Of a DNA stretch of 64,000 nucleotides, positions 26,877 to 35,417 are shown piece by piece (position 1 is the first letter of the stretch; each line of letters begins with the position of its first letter). The DNA lies in assembly GCF_000204415.1 (NCBI RefSeq), contig NC_015416.1, positions 1,922,001 through 1,986,000 of the forward strand, in the 5' to 3' direction. The DNA is from Methanothrix soehngenii GP6 (GTDB taxonomy: Archaea > Halobacteriota > Methanosarcinia > Methanotrichales > Methanotrichaceae). The notes beneath the pieces are model-generated. The model saw only the letters and a list, made by a program, of their open reading frames with translations. It was not told the origin of the DNA and did no database searches. The position numbers and the translations under genes are program-made.

Positions 26877-27109
26877 GGCTTTTCGCTGAATTAAGTGGGT
26901 GGGCCCAGCAGAGATTATAGCCTTTGTTACTCTGTGTCTCCGCATGAAAAACTCTTAAAGCATACTGGTTTTTCATGCTTTGGGCATGATCGCTGCCTGA
27001 GGATCATGGGCCCTTTGTGGTTGGGTCAGAGCATCGCGTCTTACCACAGATGCGCAAAGATGCAACGAGTTTGCGATTCAGGTTCACCCATACAATATAG
27101 CGAGGAGCC
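26877..27109. mobile_element. ISL3-derived MITE, copy B, carrying a mini-IS110
   Basis: The element has ends GGCTTTTCGCTGAATTAAG and, on the complement at the right, GGCTCCTCGCTATATTGT. It is flanked by a perfect 8-bp duplication, GTCAGATT (26869-26876 and 27110-27117), the size made by ISL3-family transposases. Without the 76-bp mini-IS110 at 26941-27016 it would be about 157 bp, like copies A and C. This copy gives the best proof that the family moved by transposition. Confidence 0.85.
26941..27016. mobile_element. Non-autonomous mini-IS110 (76 bp)
   Basis: It joins about 20 bp matching the left end of the IS110 copies (GCATGAAAAACT) directly to about 54 bp matching the right end (GGTTTTTCATGCTTTGGGCATGATC...GGATCATGGGCCCTTTG), with no recombinase or bridge-RNA segment. 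It lies at the same place in the MITE as the complete IS110 copy 2: after CTCTGTGTCTC and before TGTGGTTGGG. The internal stem CATGATC/GATCATG is kept. Confidence 0.8.
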
Positions 27110-27436
27110 GTCAGATTTGATCCGTCAGATTTGATCAGCGGTCTGAGATCCTGCTCTTCACGTATAATACTAATATTATTTGTATTGTAGATCTGTCAAA
27201 GATTCGCGCCAAAATATTTCTTCTTGTCAATACCACCAAACACCATCTGGTAAGATCTTATGATACTCTTTAATCCAAATCTCTATCAGAATATCATCAC
27301 CATTATTTTTAATATGATTGCTATCATTTCTCCGAATATTCAGATGATACTCCATCTCTACAGTATTCGATATGTTTATATCCTTTTGAGATAAATTGGG
27401 AGTATACTCTTTGGAGTATAGGGGTGAATTTGAAAT

Positions 27437-28324
27437 ATGAAGGGAGTATTAGTTGCGATAGCTATAGTCGTAGCCCAATTGCTTTGCTGCATAGCGATGG
27501 CTAATCCACCGCTTGTGCCTCCTGTACAGTATGAACAGTTTTGTGAGAGCCAAAAGGTATCCGGAACCGGAATCATAGATGTTAGCACATCCATAGTCGA
27601 TAAGAAGATCGCTCTCGAATACTACAATACAATGGCTGGAGATGGCGATTTCGAGCTCGACTCTGAGCATGCTTATTCGCAAAATTCCGATAAGCTGAAG
27701 AGAAATATATCTTCGGTTAATGGTGGTAACAAATCCGGCCTGAACATGTATGAGAGTACGAAATTGACCTATGCTGGAGACACGCCACTGATGGGAGCCA
27801 AGTTCCTCAATTCAAAGGCGTTCTATGGCGGCATAGGAGCCAACGTCCAGGAGACCTTCGCGGTAACAGAGATGGAGAAGGACCAGACGACATTCTTTGT
27901 CTCAACCACGCCATACGATCCCCAGGAGCCCGCTGATCCTCAGTGCGATGACTACTTGAAGCTCCTTCAGACCTATTATCCTCTGGAGTACTCCAAGTAC
28001 ATGGCCGAATCCAAGCATAGCATAACTCCTGAGGAGCTCATAAAAAGGCTGAAGAATGCCGGTAGGGACACCGATGCAGTCGAGAAGCTGATGACCTCCA
28101 AGGATGGTACCTATAACCCTGCCCACCTGATCGGCCTGGAGACCAAGAACTCCTTCAATGGTACCTGGGGCACGGATGCCACATGGCATAGGATATTCTA
28201 CAAGGACATCAAAGCCCACGAGCTGTTCTCCGGAACATTCGAGGCTGAGAAGCTCATAAAGTTCCATGAGAATCCCGTACCCGAAAAGGACCACCAGCCA
28301 CCCTGCGATGGCATAGATTGCTAG
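27437..28324 (+). CDS. Secreted protein of unknown function
   Basis: The 295-residue protein starts with a clear signal peptide (MKGVLVAIAIVVAQLLCCIAMA, cleavage near residue 22). The mature part is polar and rich in short beta-like stretches (GTGIIDVSTSIVDKKIALEYYN) with several NxS/T sequons. A segment QCDDYLKLLQTYYPLEYSKYMAESKHSITPEELI is helical. The C-terminus ends CDGIDC. I do not recognise the family; it may be a cell-surface or sheath protein. A distantly similar layout, signal peptide plus polar repeats, is seen in the protein at 53.0 kb. Confidence 0.7.
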   Translation: MKGVLVAIAIVVAQLLCCIAMANPPLVPPVQYEQFCESQKVSGTGIIDVSTSIVDKKIALEYYNTMAGDGDFELDSEHAYSQNSDKLKRNISSVNGGNKSGLNMYESTKLTYAGDTPLMGAKFLNSKAFYGGIGANVQETFAVTEMEKDQTTFFVSTTPYDPQEPADPQCDDYLKLLQTYYPLEYSKYMAESKHSITPEELIKRLKNAGRDTDAVEKLMTSKDGTYNPAHLIGLETKNSFNGTWGTDATWHRIFYKDIKAHELFSGTFEAEKLIKFHENPVPEKDHQPPCDGIDC

Positions 28325-28431
28325 GTAGCTCCTGGCAATCACCTTTTTTGCTATTTTTATAAGGCATTGCTAAAAAAAGAATTGCAGGATCGGAAGGTCA
28401 CGATCCTTATTATGCGAAAGCTGCTACCGTT
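28325..28431. terminator. Converging 3' ends with T-rich tract
   Basis: Between the stop of the secreted-protein gene and the stop of the convergent acetate transporter there are about 105 bp with T runs (CACCTTTTTTGC and TATTTTTATAAGG near 28342-28366), suitable for archaeal T-tract termination of the plus-strand gene. Confidence 0.45.
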
Positions 28432-29007
28432 TTATACTGGTCCCAGTGGCAAGACCACCTTCTTGTATACCTCATTCAAGACCTGAGCCAGTGCTGCATA
28501 GATTGCAGACAGTCCGCAGATGATGCCTTCATATCCGGCCAGCGTCCCGATGGCGGCGCTTCCGAAGTAGTCTCTGGCCGCCAGCAGGAAGAATAGAATG
28601 GTTAGAGTTAAGAATACTACCTGCAGAGCTCTATTGATCCTCAGGGTTCCGATGAACATCACAAAGGTGAACAGCCCCCACATAAAGAAATAGGCCGCAA
28701 AGGCAACCTTGCTGGTTGCAGTGCCAAGGCCAAGACTTGGCATGAGGAGCAATCCCACAAGAGTGAGCCAGAAGAGGCCGTAGGATGTGAAGGCAGTGGT
28801 CCCGAAGGTGTTGTTCTTCTTCCACTCCATTATTCCGGCGATGATCTGGGCCATGCCGCCATAGAATATTCCCATGGCCAGGATCATTGTATTCAGCTCA
28901 TAGTATCCTGCATTGTGAATATTCAGCAGAACAGTGGTCATACCAAAGCCCAGCAGGCCTAATGGAGCTGGATTTGCGGTGTTATCGATTAGTCGCAGCG
29001 AACTCAT
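28432..29007 (-). CDS. Acetate uptake transporter, GPR1/FUN34/YaaH family
   Basis: This 191-residue membrane protein carries the family signature [18 protein letters not shown] near its N-terminus and six predicted membrane segments (for example [17 protein letters not shown], then [30 protein letters not shown]). The family (SatP/YaaH) moves acetate or succinate with protons. In an acetate-splitting methanogen this is the expected entry route for the main substrate. It is monocistronic, with an A+T-rich 5' region. Confidence 0.9.
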   Translation of the reverse strand: MSSLRLIDNTANPAPLGLLGFGMTTVLLNIHNAGYYELNTMILAMGIFYGGMAQIIAGIMEWKKNNTFGTTAFTSYGLFWLTLVGLLLMPSLGLGTATSKVAFAAYFFMWGLFTFVMFIGTLRINRALQVVFLTLTILFFLLAARDYFGSAAIGTLAGYEGIICGLSAIYAALAQVLNEVYKKVVLPLGPV

Positions 29008-30023
29008 CGCTCCTTTCTTAAAATCTTCCGTATTCTTTCCCTCCTAGATTACTGATGCAGCCATCATTATATTACTAAATATTAATCCTTTATCCTTAAA
29101 AATATTAATTGATAATAATGCTAAATGATCGATATCAACCCTACTTAGATATCTTTTTGATAAGTTAATGATAAATAATACACTTACTGGAGGACGATGT
29201 GCTCCTGCAAATCACCCTCGCCATCAGGGCCATTAAATCATTATATCAGCTTTTTTTTTATAAGATATGGGTGGGAGGATCGGCATATCAAAGGTTAAAT
29301 TCGCGTGGATAGCAGCAAATGAAAAGCAGATTCTACTGGCTCTGCATATCCCACAAAGACAAATGGAATCGCAGCCCGAAGCCGCAAACAAACCCATTGT
29401 GCTCAGGAAATGTCAGCCAAGGGCATTTAATTTATATATTAAAATTTTTAATTGACACCGATTTAACTGCAACTGCAAAAATGAATCTCACACCCTGCTT
29501 ATGATAATATCTTATATATGCCAATCCAAAGAGAGCGAGAATGTCAATCTAATTTAAAAAATTTTTATATGTCATGGGGTTTTTTTTAAGCCCCATATCG
29601 TATCTCTTTATCCAGAGAACGTCCAATTTCCATGGTCCCTACCCATTCCAGTACTCTGGGGAGACCGCATACAATGGACTGTTAGATATGATGGTGGATG
29701 CTTTTTTTTATTTTTATTTCATAGTATAGTTTTATCTCGTTTCTTTATCAATTCATCACAGAATGGTGGACTAAAATACTTTGGAATGCAATTCTGTCCA
29801 CCATATACAGTAAAATTTATATATGATGGCCGATAAGTTAGACCAAGGATCCGGGATTCGCTTAAAGACTTTTTAAGTCATCCATCCCCTCAAGATGAAT
29901 ATACCCGGATCCTCCTCTCGAATTATCTGAAAATGATCCGCATTGAGATTATGGGCGGTCTTCTATTGCGATCAACCGGAATTTTGATCTATCATATAGC
30001 ACCTTAATGAACTGTGACTGGCA
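29008..30023. other. 1 kb non-coding region with a series of inverted repeats
   Basis: No supportable gene. Four inverted repeats follow each other: ATGGGG/CCCCAT (29574-29579, 29591-29596), CCAGAG/CTCTGG (29612-29617, 29654-29659), ATGGTGGAC/GTCCACCAT (29763-29771, 29796-29804) and GGATCCGGG/CCCGGATCC (29847-29855, 29904-29912). Long T runs lie between them. It could encode one or more structured RNAs. The first 200 bp should hold the promoter of the acetate transporter. Confidence 0.5.
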
Positions 30024-30422
30024 ATGATCGAGATCGATACAACCAGGCCTACAGAAGCGATAGATATCACATCAAATGTAATATTGGCCCTGCATGAGGA
30101 AGGAATTGAAGAAGGCATTGCTTTTGTCTTCACCCTCCATACCACCACCGCCCTGACGGTAAATGAAGCAGATCCCCCCCTAATGAAGGATATACAAAAC
30201 CTTCTGCAGAGACTGGCACCCGAGAACGGCGGCTATCTTCATGATCATCATGATGGAAATGCCCATGCCCACCTGCGTGCAACGCTCATTGGCAATAGCA
30301 TCACAATCCCTGTCGCAGAGGGCAAGCCGAAATTAGGAACATGGCAGAGAATTCTCTTCTTCGAGTTTGACGGTCCGAGAAGGAGGAGAATTTACATCAA
30401 GACCATCCCGTATAAATTATAA
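30024..30422 (+). CDS. YjbQ-family (UPF0047) protein
   Basis: The 132-residue protein matches the YjbQ/UPF0047 family: FTLHTTTALTVNEADPPLMKDI, then GYLHDHHDGNAHAHLRATLIGNSITIPVAEGKPKLGTWQRILFFEFDGPR. The conserved His-rich loop likely binds a metal. Some members can make thiamine phosphate in vitro, hence the name secondary thiamine-phosphate synthase, but the native role is unclear. Start ATG 30024 gives the usual MIEIDTTRP opening. It is monocistronic and convergent with ilvE. Confidence 0.88.
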   Translation: MIEIDTTRPTEAIDITSNVILALHEEGIEEGIAFVFTLHTTTALTVNEADPPLMKDIQNLLQRLAPENGGYLHDHHDGNAHAHLRATLIGNSITIPVAEGKPKLGTWQRILFFEFDGPRRRRIYIKTIPYKL

Positions 30423-30596
30423 AAATAGCATAAATTAATCTAGTGCTTGGAGAAAGAGATCAAAAGGACGAAAAAGGTAAGAGAGGAAAGATATCCCTTT
30501 TCTTATGCCAGTCCCCTCATCCAATGTACTTTTCTTGTCTTTATTCGCTCGCTTTTTTGCCAGAGCAATTGGCACCTGTCTCGCTATCCTGAGGCA

Positions 30597-31463
30597 TCAG
30601 ATAGGAGTTCCCGAGCTCATTGCCAATTCTCTGAATGCCACCATGAGCTCTTTTGTTATCGGTCCAGGCTTGCCACTGCCTATTATTCTGCCGTCGATTT
30701 TGGTGACGGGAGCAACCTCTGCTGCAGTGCCAGTGACGAAGACTTCGTCCCCAGTGTAAAGGTCGAAAAGGCCCAGATCAGTCTCTATGACCTCAATCCC
30801 ATTCTTCTCCGCCAACTCGAAGACCGCCTCTCTGGTTATCCCTTTCAGGTTATTGAGGGTATGAGGGGTGTATACCTTTTTATTCTTTATGACAAATATA
30901 TTATCCCCACTTCCCTCAGAGATCCTTCCTTGGGAATCAAGGATAATAGCCTCATTTCCCCCTTTGACATTGGCCTCAATCTTGGCCAGGATGTTGTTCA
31001 GATAATTGAGGCTCTTGATATTCGGGGGCAGGGCATCGGGGGCGTTTCTGCGAACAGAGACACTGATGGCGGTCAGGCCGACCTCATAGAGGCTTCCATA
31101 CATCGCCCCCCACTCAACTGCAACGATGATTACCGTGGGCTTCCTGCATTTCAGTGGATCCAGGCCCAGATCTCCATATCCTCTGGTAACTATAGGCCGG
31201 ACATAGGCATCGCGCAGGTTGTTCTTGCGCAGCGTATCTCTGATCGCCAGAGCCATCTCCTCCTGGCTCAGGGGGATACAGAGCATGATGGCTTGAGCAG
31301 AATCAAAGAGCCTCCGGACATGATCCTCCAGCCGGAAGACCCGTCCTCCATATGCTCTTATGCCCTCGAAGACACCATCGCCATAGAGAAAACCATGATC
31401 GAAAACAGAAACCGCAGCGTTTTCAGCTGGAACATATTCACCATCAATATAAATAAGGCTCAT
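30597..31463 (-). CDS. ilvE: Branched-chain amino acid aminotransferase
   Basis: The 288-residue fold-type IV PLP enzyme makes or degrades Val, Leu and Ile. It shows [36 protein letters not shown] at the N-terminus, the Schiff-base Lys in [21 protein letters not shown] before it, and [30 protein letters not shown], with [22 protein letters not shown] at the end. These are the full set for IlvE. It is divergent from ribH, 113 bp between starts. Confidence 0.93.
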   Translation of the reverse strand: MSLIYIDGEYVPAENAAVSVFDHGFLYGDGVFEGIRAYGGRVFRLEDHVRRLFDSAQAIMLCIPLSQEEMALAIRDTLRKNNLRDAYVRPIVTRGYGDLGLDPLKCRKPTVIIVAVEWGAMYGSLYEVGLTAISVSVRRNAPDALPPNIKSLNYLNNILAKIEANVKGGNEAIILDSQGRISEGSGDNIFVIKNKKVYTPHTLNNLKGITREAVFELAEKNGIEVIETDLGLFDLYTGDEVFVTGTAAEVAPVTKIDGRIIGSGKPGPITKELMVAFRELAMSSGTPI

Positions 31464-31576
31464 AGGGAATCCTGTATCTCCATCATTACCAAGGATAAAT
31501 GCATTTTGATTGAATCGATGGGTTTATTATGGAAGGAAGGCAGCTAGGTGCCTACTCTTCATGGGGTTTGGTGTCA

Positions 31577-31987
31577 ATGGCTAAACTTGGTTTCGTCGTC
31601 TCGGAGTTCAATAGGGACATCACCTATCAGATGGAGCTTTTGGGCAGGGAGCATGCCCAGTTCCTGGGAGCAGATGTCGCAGCGGTGGTTTATGTTCCTG
31701 GAGTTTTTGATATGCCGATAGCAGTGAAGAAGATGCTCTGTCGCGAGGACATCGATGCCGTCGTGACAATCGGCTGTGTGATACAGGGAGAGACCGCCCA
31801 TGATGAAGTTGTGGTCAATCATGCAGCCAGAAAGCTGATGGATCTGTCTCTTGAATGCAATAAGCCGGTAACCCTGGGGATCACCGGCCCCAAGATGTCC
31901 CGGGCAGATGCGCAAAAGAGGGTGGACTATTCCAAGAGGGCGGTGGAGGCGGCGGTCAAGCTCCTGCAGAGGCTCGGTGGGGATTAA
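31577..31987 (+). CDS. ribH: 6,7-dimethyl-8-ribityllumazine synthase
   Basis: RibH makes the lumazine precursor of riboflavin; flavin feeds F420 and FMN enzymes in methanogens. The 136-residue protein shows FVVSEFNRDITYQM, VYVPGVFDMPIAVKKML, VTIGCVIQGETAHDEVVVNHAARKLMDLSLE (with the catalytic His) and VTLGITGPKMSRADAQKRV. ATG 31577 is chosen because upstream in-frame codons are not conserved-looking. It is followed 4 bp later by an aminotransferase gene, so the two form an operon. Confidence 0.93.
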   Translation: MAKLGFVVSEFNRDITYQMELLGREHAQFLGADVAAVVYVPGVFDMPIAVKKMLCREDIDAVVTIGCVIQGETAHDEVVVNHAARKLMDLSLECNKPVTLGITGPKMSRADAQKRVDYSKRAVEAAVKLLQRLGGD

Positions 31988-31990
31988 AGA

Positions 31991-33127
31991 ATGGTATCCG
32001 CGCGCATAGCCTCCATTCATGAGTCAACCACCCTGAAGATCTCGGCCACGGCGAAGAAGCTCACTGCCAGCGGCCTTGATATCATCGATATGGGAGTTGG
32101 CGAGCCGGACTTCGACACACCTAAGCATATCGTCGAGGCGGGCTGCAACTCCATCAGGATGGGCGAGACTCATTATGCACCAACCGGCGGCATTCCCGAG
32201 CTGCGGCAGGCGATAGCAGAAAAGCTAAACCGGGAGAATCTGATTCATTCTACCGCTGAGGACGTGATAGTGACTCCAGGGGCTAAGATGGCCGTCTTTG
32301 CCGCCATCCAGGCCCTCTTGCAGGAGGGCGAGGAGTGCATATTGATAGGTCCCTCCTGGGTGAGCTACGAGCCCAGCGTGGCCTTTGCCGGAGGATCGGT
32401 GGTCTGGGGCGAGGTTGATGCCGATTTCATGCCCCGGAACATCGCGGAGAAGATAAGTCCCAAGACCCGGATGATCATAATCAACTCCCCCTCTAATCCC
32501 ACCGGAGCGGTCTTCGAGCGGCCTGTGCTGGAGGAGATCCGCGACCTGGCAATAGATCACGATCTTTTTGTGATCTCCGATGAGATATATGAGAAGATAA
32601 TCTATGATCATGAACATATCAGCATGGGCTCCTTGCCGGGAATGGAAGAGAGAACGGTTACCATAAATGGATTCTCCAAGGCTTATGCCATGACCGGCTG
32701 GCGTCTGGGCTATCTGACCGGCCCCAAGGAGACGATGAAGTGGGTGATCAGGCTTCTGTCACATTCCGTTTCCCAGGCCACCACTTTTGTGCAGCGGGCG
32801 GGGGTTGTCGCCCTGCAGGGGCCCGAGGATGATGTCGATATGATGGTGGCGGAGTTTCGCGCCCGCCGGGATCTCCTGGTCGCAGGCCTGAAGAGCCTGG
32901 GAATTCCCTGCAGCGTTCCAGGTGGCGCTTTTTATGTGTTTCCGGATGTATCAGGCTTTGGGGGAGGAGATCTATTCACCGAGAGGCTGCTCAAAGAGGC
33001 CCTCATTGCCGCCACTCCCGGATCTGCCTTTGGACCAGGGGGAAGGGATTATGTCCGGCTCTCCTACGCCACCAGCCAGAATCGGATCCGTCAGGCTCTG
33101 GAGAGGATAGAGAAGCTTATTATGTGA
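31991..33127 (+). CDS. Aspartate-type class I aminotransferase
   Basis: This 378-residue PLP enzyme is of the AspC/archaeal aspartate aminotransferase group. Key parts: DIIDMGVGEPDFDTP, the THYAPTGGIPELR loop, IIINSPSNPTGAVFERP, VISDEIYEKIIYD, the Schiff-base Lys in TINGFSKAYAMTGWRLGYLTG, and YVRLSYATS with the carboxylate-binding Arg. It starts 4 bp after ribH, so co-transcription is certain but the metabolic link is not obvious. It is only moderately similar to the aminotransferase at 19.6 kb. Confidence 0.9.
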   Translation: MVSARIASIHESTTLKISATAKKLTASGLDIIDMGVGEPDFDTPKHIVEAGCNSIRMGETHYAPTGGIPELRQAIAEKLNRENLIHSTAEDVIVTPGAKMAVFAAIQALLQEGEECILIGPSWVSYEPSVAFAGGSVVWGEVDADFMPRNIAEKISPKTRMIIINSPSNPTGAVFERPVLEEIRDLAIDHDLFVISDEIYEKIIYDHEHISMGSLPGMEERTVTINGFSKAYAMTGWRLGYLTGPKETMKWVIRLLSHSVSQATTFVQRAGVVALQGPEDDVDMMVAEFRARRDLLVAGLKSLGIPCSVPGGAFYVFPDVSGFGGGDLFTERLLKEALIAATPGSAFGPGGRDYVRLSYATSQNRIRQALERIEKLIM

Positions 33128-33216
33128 AAATAAATATAATATTACTTTTCGACGGATGCACCTCATCTTTTTCCTGCTTTTTCTTTTATCTATCGCTATC
33201 TAATAGTTCAATTTTT

Positions 33217-33367
33217 GGCTCTTCGCTGAATTATGTGGGTGATTTCAGGCAGAGAATATGGCCTCTGTTCCTCTGCGGTTGGGTCAAAGCATAGCGTTTC
33301 ACCACATAGGCACCGAGACATAGAGTTTTTGCGATTCAAGTTCACCCATACCAAATGGCGAGGAGCC
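33217..33367. mobile_element. ISL3-derived MITE, copy C
   Basis: The 151-bp element has ends GGCTCTTCGCTGAATTATG and, on the complement, GGCTCCTCGCCATTTGGTATG. It keeps the family's internal tract (CAGAGAATATGGCCTCTGTTCCTCTG then GGTTGGGTC) with an empty, slightly altered IS110 site. No perfect target duplication was seen at its flanks. Confidence 0.7.
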
Positions 33368-33390
33368 GTTAATATGAATGCTGCACCAGC

Positions 33391-33948
33391 TTAACCCTGC
33401 TGCTCCTTCTCTCTTTTCATATCAGCCACTTGGAGCATCAGATCCCAGGCATTTATGGTGGATGATATCATCAACCAAATTACTACCAGAACTATCCAAT
33501 CCAGATAACGTGTATCACCGTGAAGAATTCCTATTGCCAGGAAGACTACAATTGCAAAGCAAACGGTATTGGGAATCAGGAGCCTTCCTAGCATCTGGTT
33601 GGAAGTAAAGGCCCGCCCCCGCGAACTTCTACTTCTCGCGAATTTAAGCCAAAGTTTTCCCGTACGGGCAAGCATCATTAATCCCAGAATCAATAGCGGT
33701 ACTCCGACGCCCATCGGTGTTTCAAACGGAACCATAAATATGAAGGCGAAAGATAGAATCATCAAGAAATCGCCGAAGGTCTGCCTGGCCATGGTATTCA
33801 TGTCGCTATCTTTTCTAACGCTAGCTATGAAGTCTATATGAAGAGAGACTGAGACGAAGATAAGGCCAATTAGGGTTGCGGCTACAGAGCCGGTCAGCAT
33901 GAAGAAGTTCGTCCAACTGTCGATGGTCTCCACGAATGGGTCTGACAT
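33391..33948 (-). CDS. Four-helix membrane protein of unknown function
   Basis: The 185-residue protein has four likely membrane segments: WTNFFMLTGSVAATLIGLIFVSV, DFLMILSFAFIFMVPF with GVPLLILGLMMLA, PNTVCFAIVVFLAIGIL and WIVLVVIWLMISSTINAWDLML. A positively charged loop (KFARSRSSRGRAF) lies in the middle and the tail is cytosolic (DMKREKEQQ). I do not recognise the family. It begins at ATG 33948 and stands alone. Confidence 0.7.
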   Translation of the reverse strand: MSDPFVETIDSWTNFFMLTGSVAATLIGLIFVSVSLHIDFIASVRKDSDMNTMARQTFGDFLMILSFAFIFMVPFETPMGVGVPLLILGLMMLARTGKLWLKFARSRSSRGRAFTSNQMLGRLLIPNTVCFAIVVFLAIGILHGDTRYLDWIVLVVIWLMISSTINAWDLMLQVADMKREKEQQG

Positions 33949-34602
33949 GAAATTTGCTCCTCAGAGTTAGCCTCGTCTTTGACATGCTTTAGTATTATCA
34001 GGAACCACTAACAATATCATCATCTCGCCAATAGTCCAGATCAGATCGGTAATGCCTGCCATAGCTGAAGATCCGGAATCCCATTGTCTTTGATCACTAT
34101 TGGATCTTCTCGCAAGCATTTGAGAGCTCTTCCAAAGCTATAAAGCATATCCTCCTCAACCGAAGCTGATCACATATCCTCTTGGACAAAAGAATGATTG
34201 CTACCCTAATAAGCATACTTGCGATTTTTTCTATTTTCTGAATTGGCTTATCCTTTCCATCCCTGAGAATGGCCCACAATATGCCGCAAGTGGTCGGATT
34301 TCTGAGGATGAACTTCTTAGCTATGATCCCTGCGCGAGAATTGTTCGGGAAAAAATGAGTCGAATAGCAGCGAAAGTTCTCTTCTGAGTGTTCAACTCAT
34401 CCACGATTTAGAGGAGACTTGCGGCCTCGATGATCGATCCGTCATCGGTTATAAGGTAGGGTAGGGGATCAATGAGGTGATACTAATTGGAACCAAGAAA
34501 TTCGATATACGATTTATTCATATTATACAGCGCATAATTATAACAAACCATAAAATCTTCCTTTAAAAAATTTAAACATATTCGGAAATAATCGATAACA
34601 GT
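33949..34602. other. Non-coding region upstream of the His/Cys microprotein
   Basis: About 650 bp with no firm gene. A 60-codon minus-strand frame (34097-34279) has a mixed hydrophobic-charged composition but no convincing ribosome binding site. The last 100 bp are very A+T rich and lead into the palindromic promoter at 34603. Confidence 0.35.
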
Positions 34603-34619
34603 AATGCTTATATAGCATT
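34603..34619 (+). promoter_or_regulatory. TATA box inside a perfect palindrome
   Basis: AATGCT (34603-34608), TATAT, AGCATT (34614-34619) form a perfect 6-bp inverted repeat whose centre, CTTATATAG, fits an archaeal TATA box. Transcription would start about 25 bp downstream, before the GGAGGTG site at 34651-34657 of the microprotein. A repressor bound here would block TBP directly, as metal-responsive ArsR/DtxR-type regulators can. Confidence 0.6.
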
Positions 34620-34664
34620 TTAATTGAAATTATATTGTGAAAGAAAAATCGGAGGTGAAACCAA

Positions 34665-34790
34665 ATGTGCTGTCATACCGCAGAAAAACACATCCATGCT
34701 CATGAGCATGACGGAAAGATGCATGAGCACGAACATGTTCACGACAAAGAGCATCATAACCACACCCATCAATGCTGCCATAAGCATTGA
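34665..34790 (+). CDS. 41-residue His/Cys-rich metal-binding microprotein
   Basis: A short gene with a strong ribosome binding site (GGAGGTG, 7 bp before ATG) encodes 41 residues, of which 15 are His and 4 are Cys. It begins MCCHTAEKHIHAHEHDG and ends THQCCHKH, giving symmetric Cys-Cys-His ends around an HxH-rich middle. Nothing but Met, Cys, His and polar or charged residues is prominent, so it should be unfolded without metal. The composition recalls histidine-rich nickel-storage peptides and metallothioneins, but I recognise no family. Nickel is needed for methyl-CoM reductase and CO dehydrogenase, so nickel storage is a reasonable guess; zinc, copper or cobalt are alternatives. Confidence 0.75.
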   Translation: MCCHTAEKHIHAHEHDGKMHEHEHVHDKEHHNHTHQCCHKH

Positions 34791-35417
34791 GAGCTGATTG
34801 CTCTGGCTCTCAGAGATGAGCAGCATTGCGATTCCTTTTTTTGATAGTTCTTCCGCGGCAGCTTTTTTTAACCATGGAGATGACGGCCTATTGCCCGATG
34901 ATCGGGCAGAGCTTTTGCGACCATTCCTCTGAGAATCGATTATCTCTCATTCGTCCCGTGACGTTTAACTCGTAGGATTGCGAAGGACGAAGCGAGAAGT
35001 CCTAGGAGCATTCACAGATCGCTCCGGGGTGTAGGGGCGGCGGAAGCCTCGGTCTTTAGGCCGGGGAGGAGCGTGCCCCACCCATTACTTTCGCTGTGCT
35101 CTGCATACATATTTAACATGTCAAATCCATCTCCTGTATTGTACTTGGGCATCTTAGGCAACCTCGCGGTAAACCGCTTGATACTGATCCGGTACGGCTC
35201 TGCCAGACTCTTGCCCGAAAGGGTGCGGTCGAAACACGATTTGAAGCCGTCTTTGGCAGATCTGAGGCCAATGTTCCAGCAAGACTGGGACCTCTGCAGA
35301 TCGTCGCTGCATGTAGGCTGGCCTGGAGGTCCGATCTGGTCTCTGATTTTTGGAACAGACCAGATCAGGGCTGCTGAAAGCTCCGGTCTTCAGGCCGGAG
35401 TAGCTTACGTACAGAGT
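34791..35417. other. Non-coding region with solo right-end hairpins and a tnpB-like remnant
   Basis: A T-tract at about 34864 may end the microprotein transcript. CCTCGG-TCTTTAGG-CCGGGG (35047-35066) and CTCCGG-TCTTCAGG-CCGGAG (35374-35393) are hairpins of the type found at IS200/IS605 right ends. Between them a frame (GAVETRFEAVFGR...) could be the tail of a dead tnpB. No intact gene is present. Confidence 0.4.

Larger units (their letters stand above)
26764..27436. other. Intergenic region holding MITE copy B and a promoter zone
   Basis: 670 bp without a gene. MITE B with a mini-IS110 occupies 26877-27109 (own entries). The sequence GTCAGATTTGATC occurs twice in tandem right after it (27110-27135). 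The region 27150-27430 is A+T rich and should hold the promoter of the secreted-protein gene. Confidence 0.5.

Noticed and set aside
29267-29455. Plus-strand frame of 62 codons in the 1 kb non-coding region
   Set aside because: Two overlapping frames of similar length and no ribosome binding site suggest chance.
30447-31547. Long plus-strand open frame (366 codons)
   Set aside because: It lies opposite ilvE, whose protein has all family motifs; the plus-strand translation has no recognisable feature.
34620-34826. Minus-strand hydrophobic frame rich in Met and Val
   Set aside because: It is the antisense of the His/Cys microprotein: His codons (CAT, CAC) read as ATG and GTG on the other strand.
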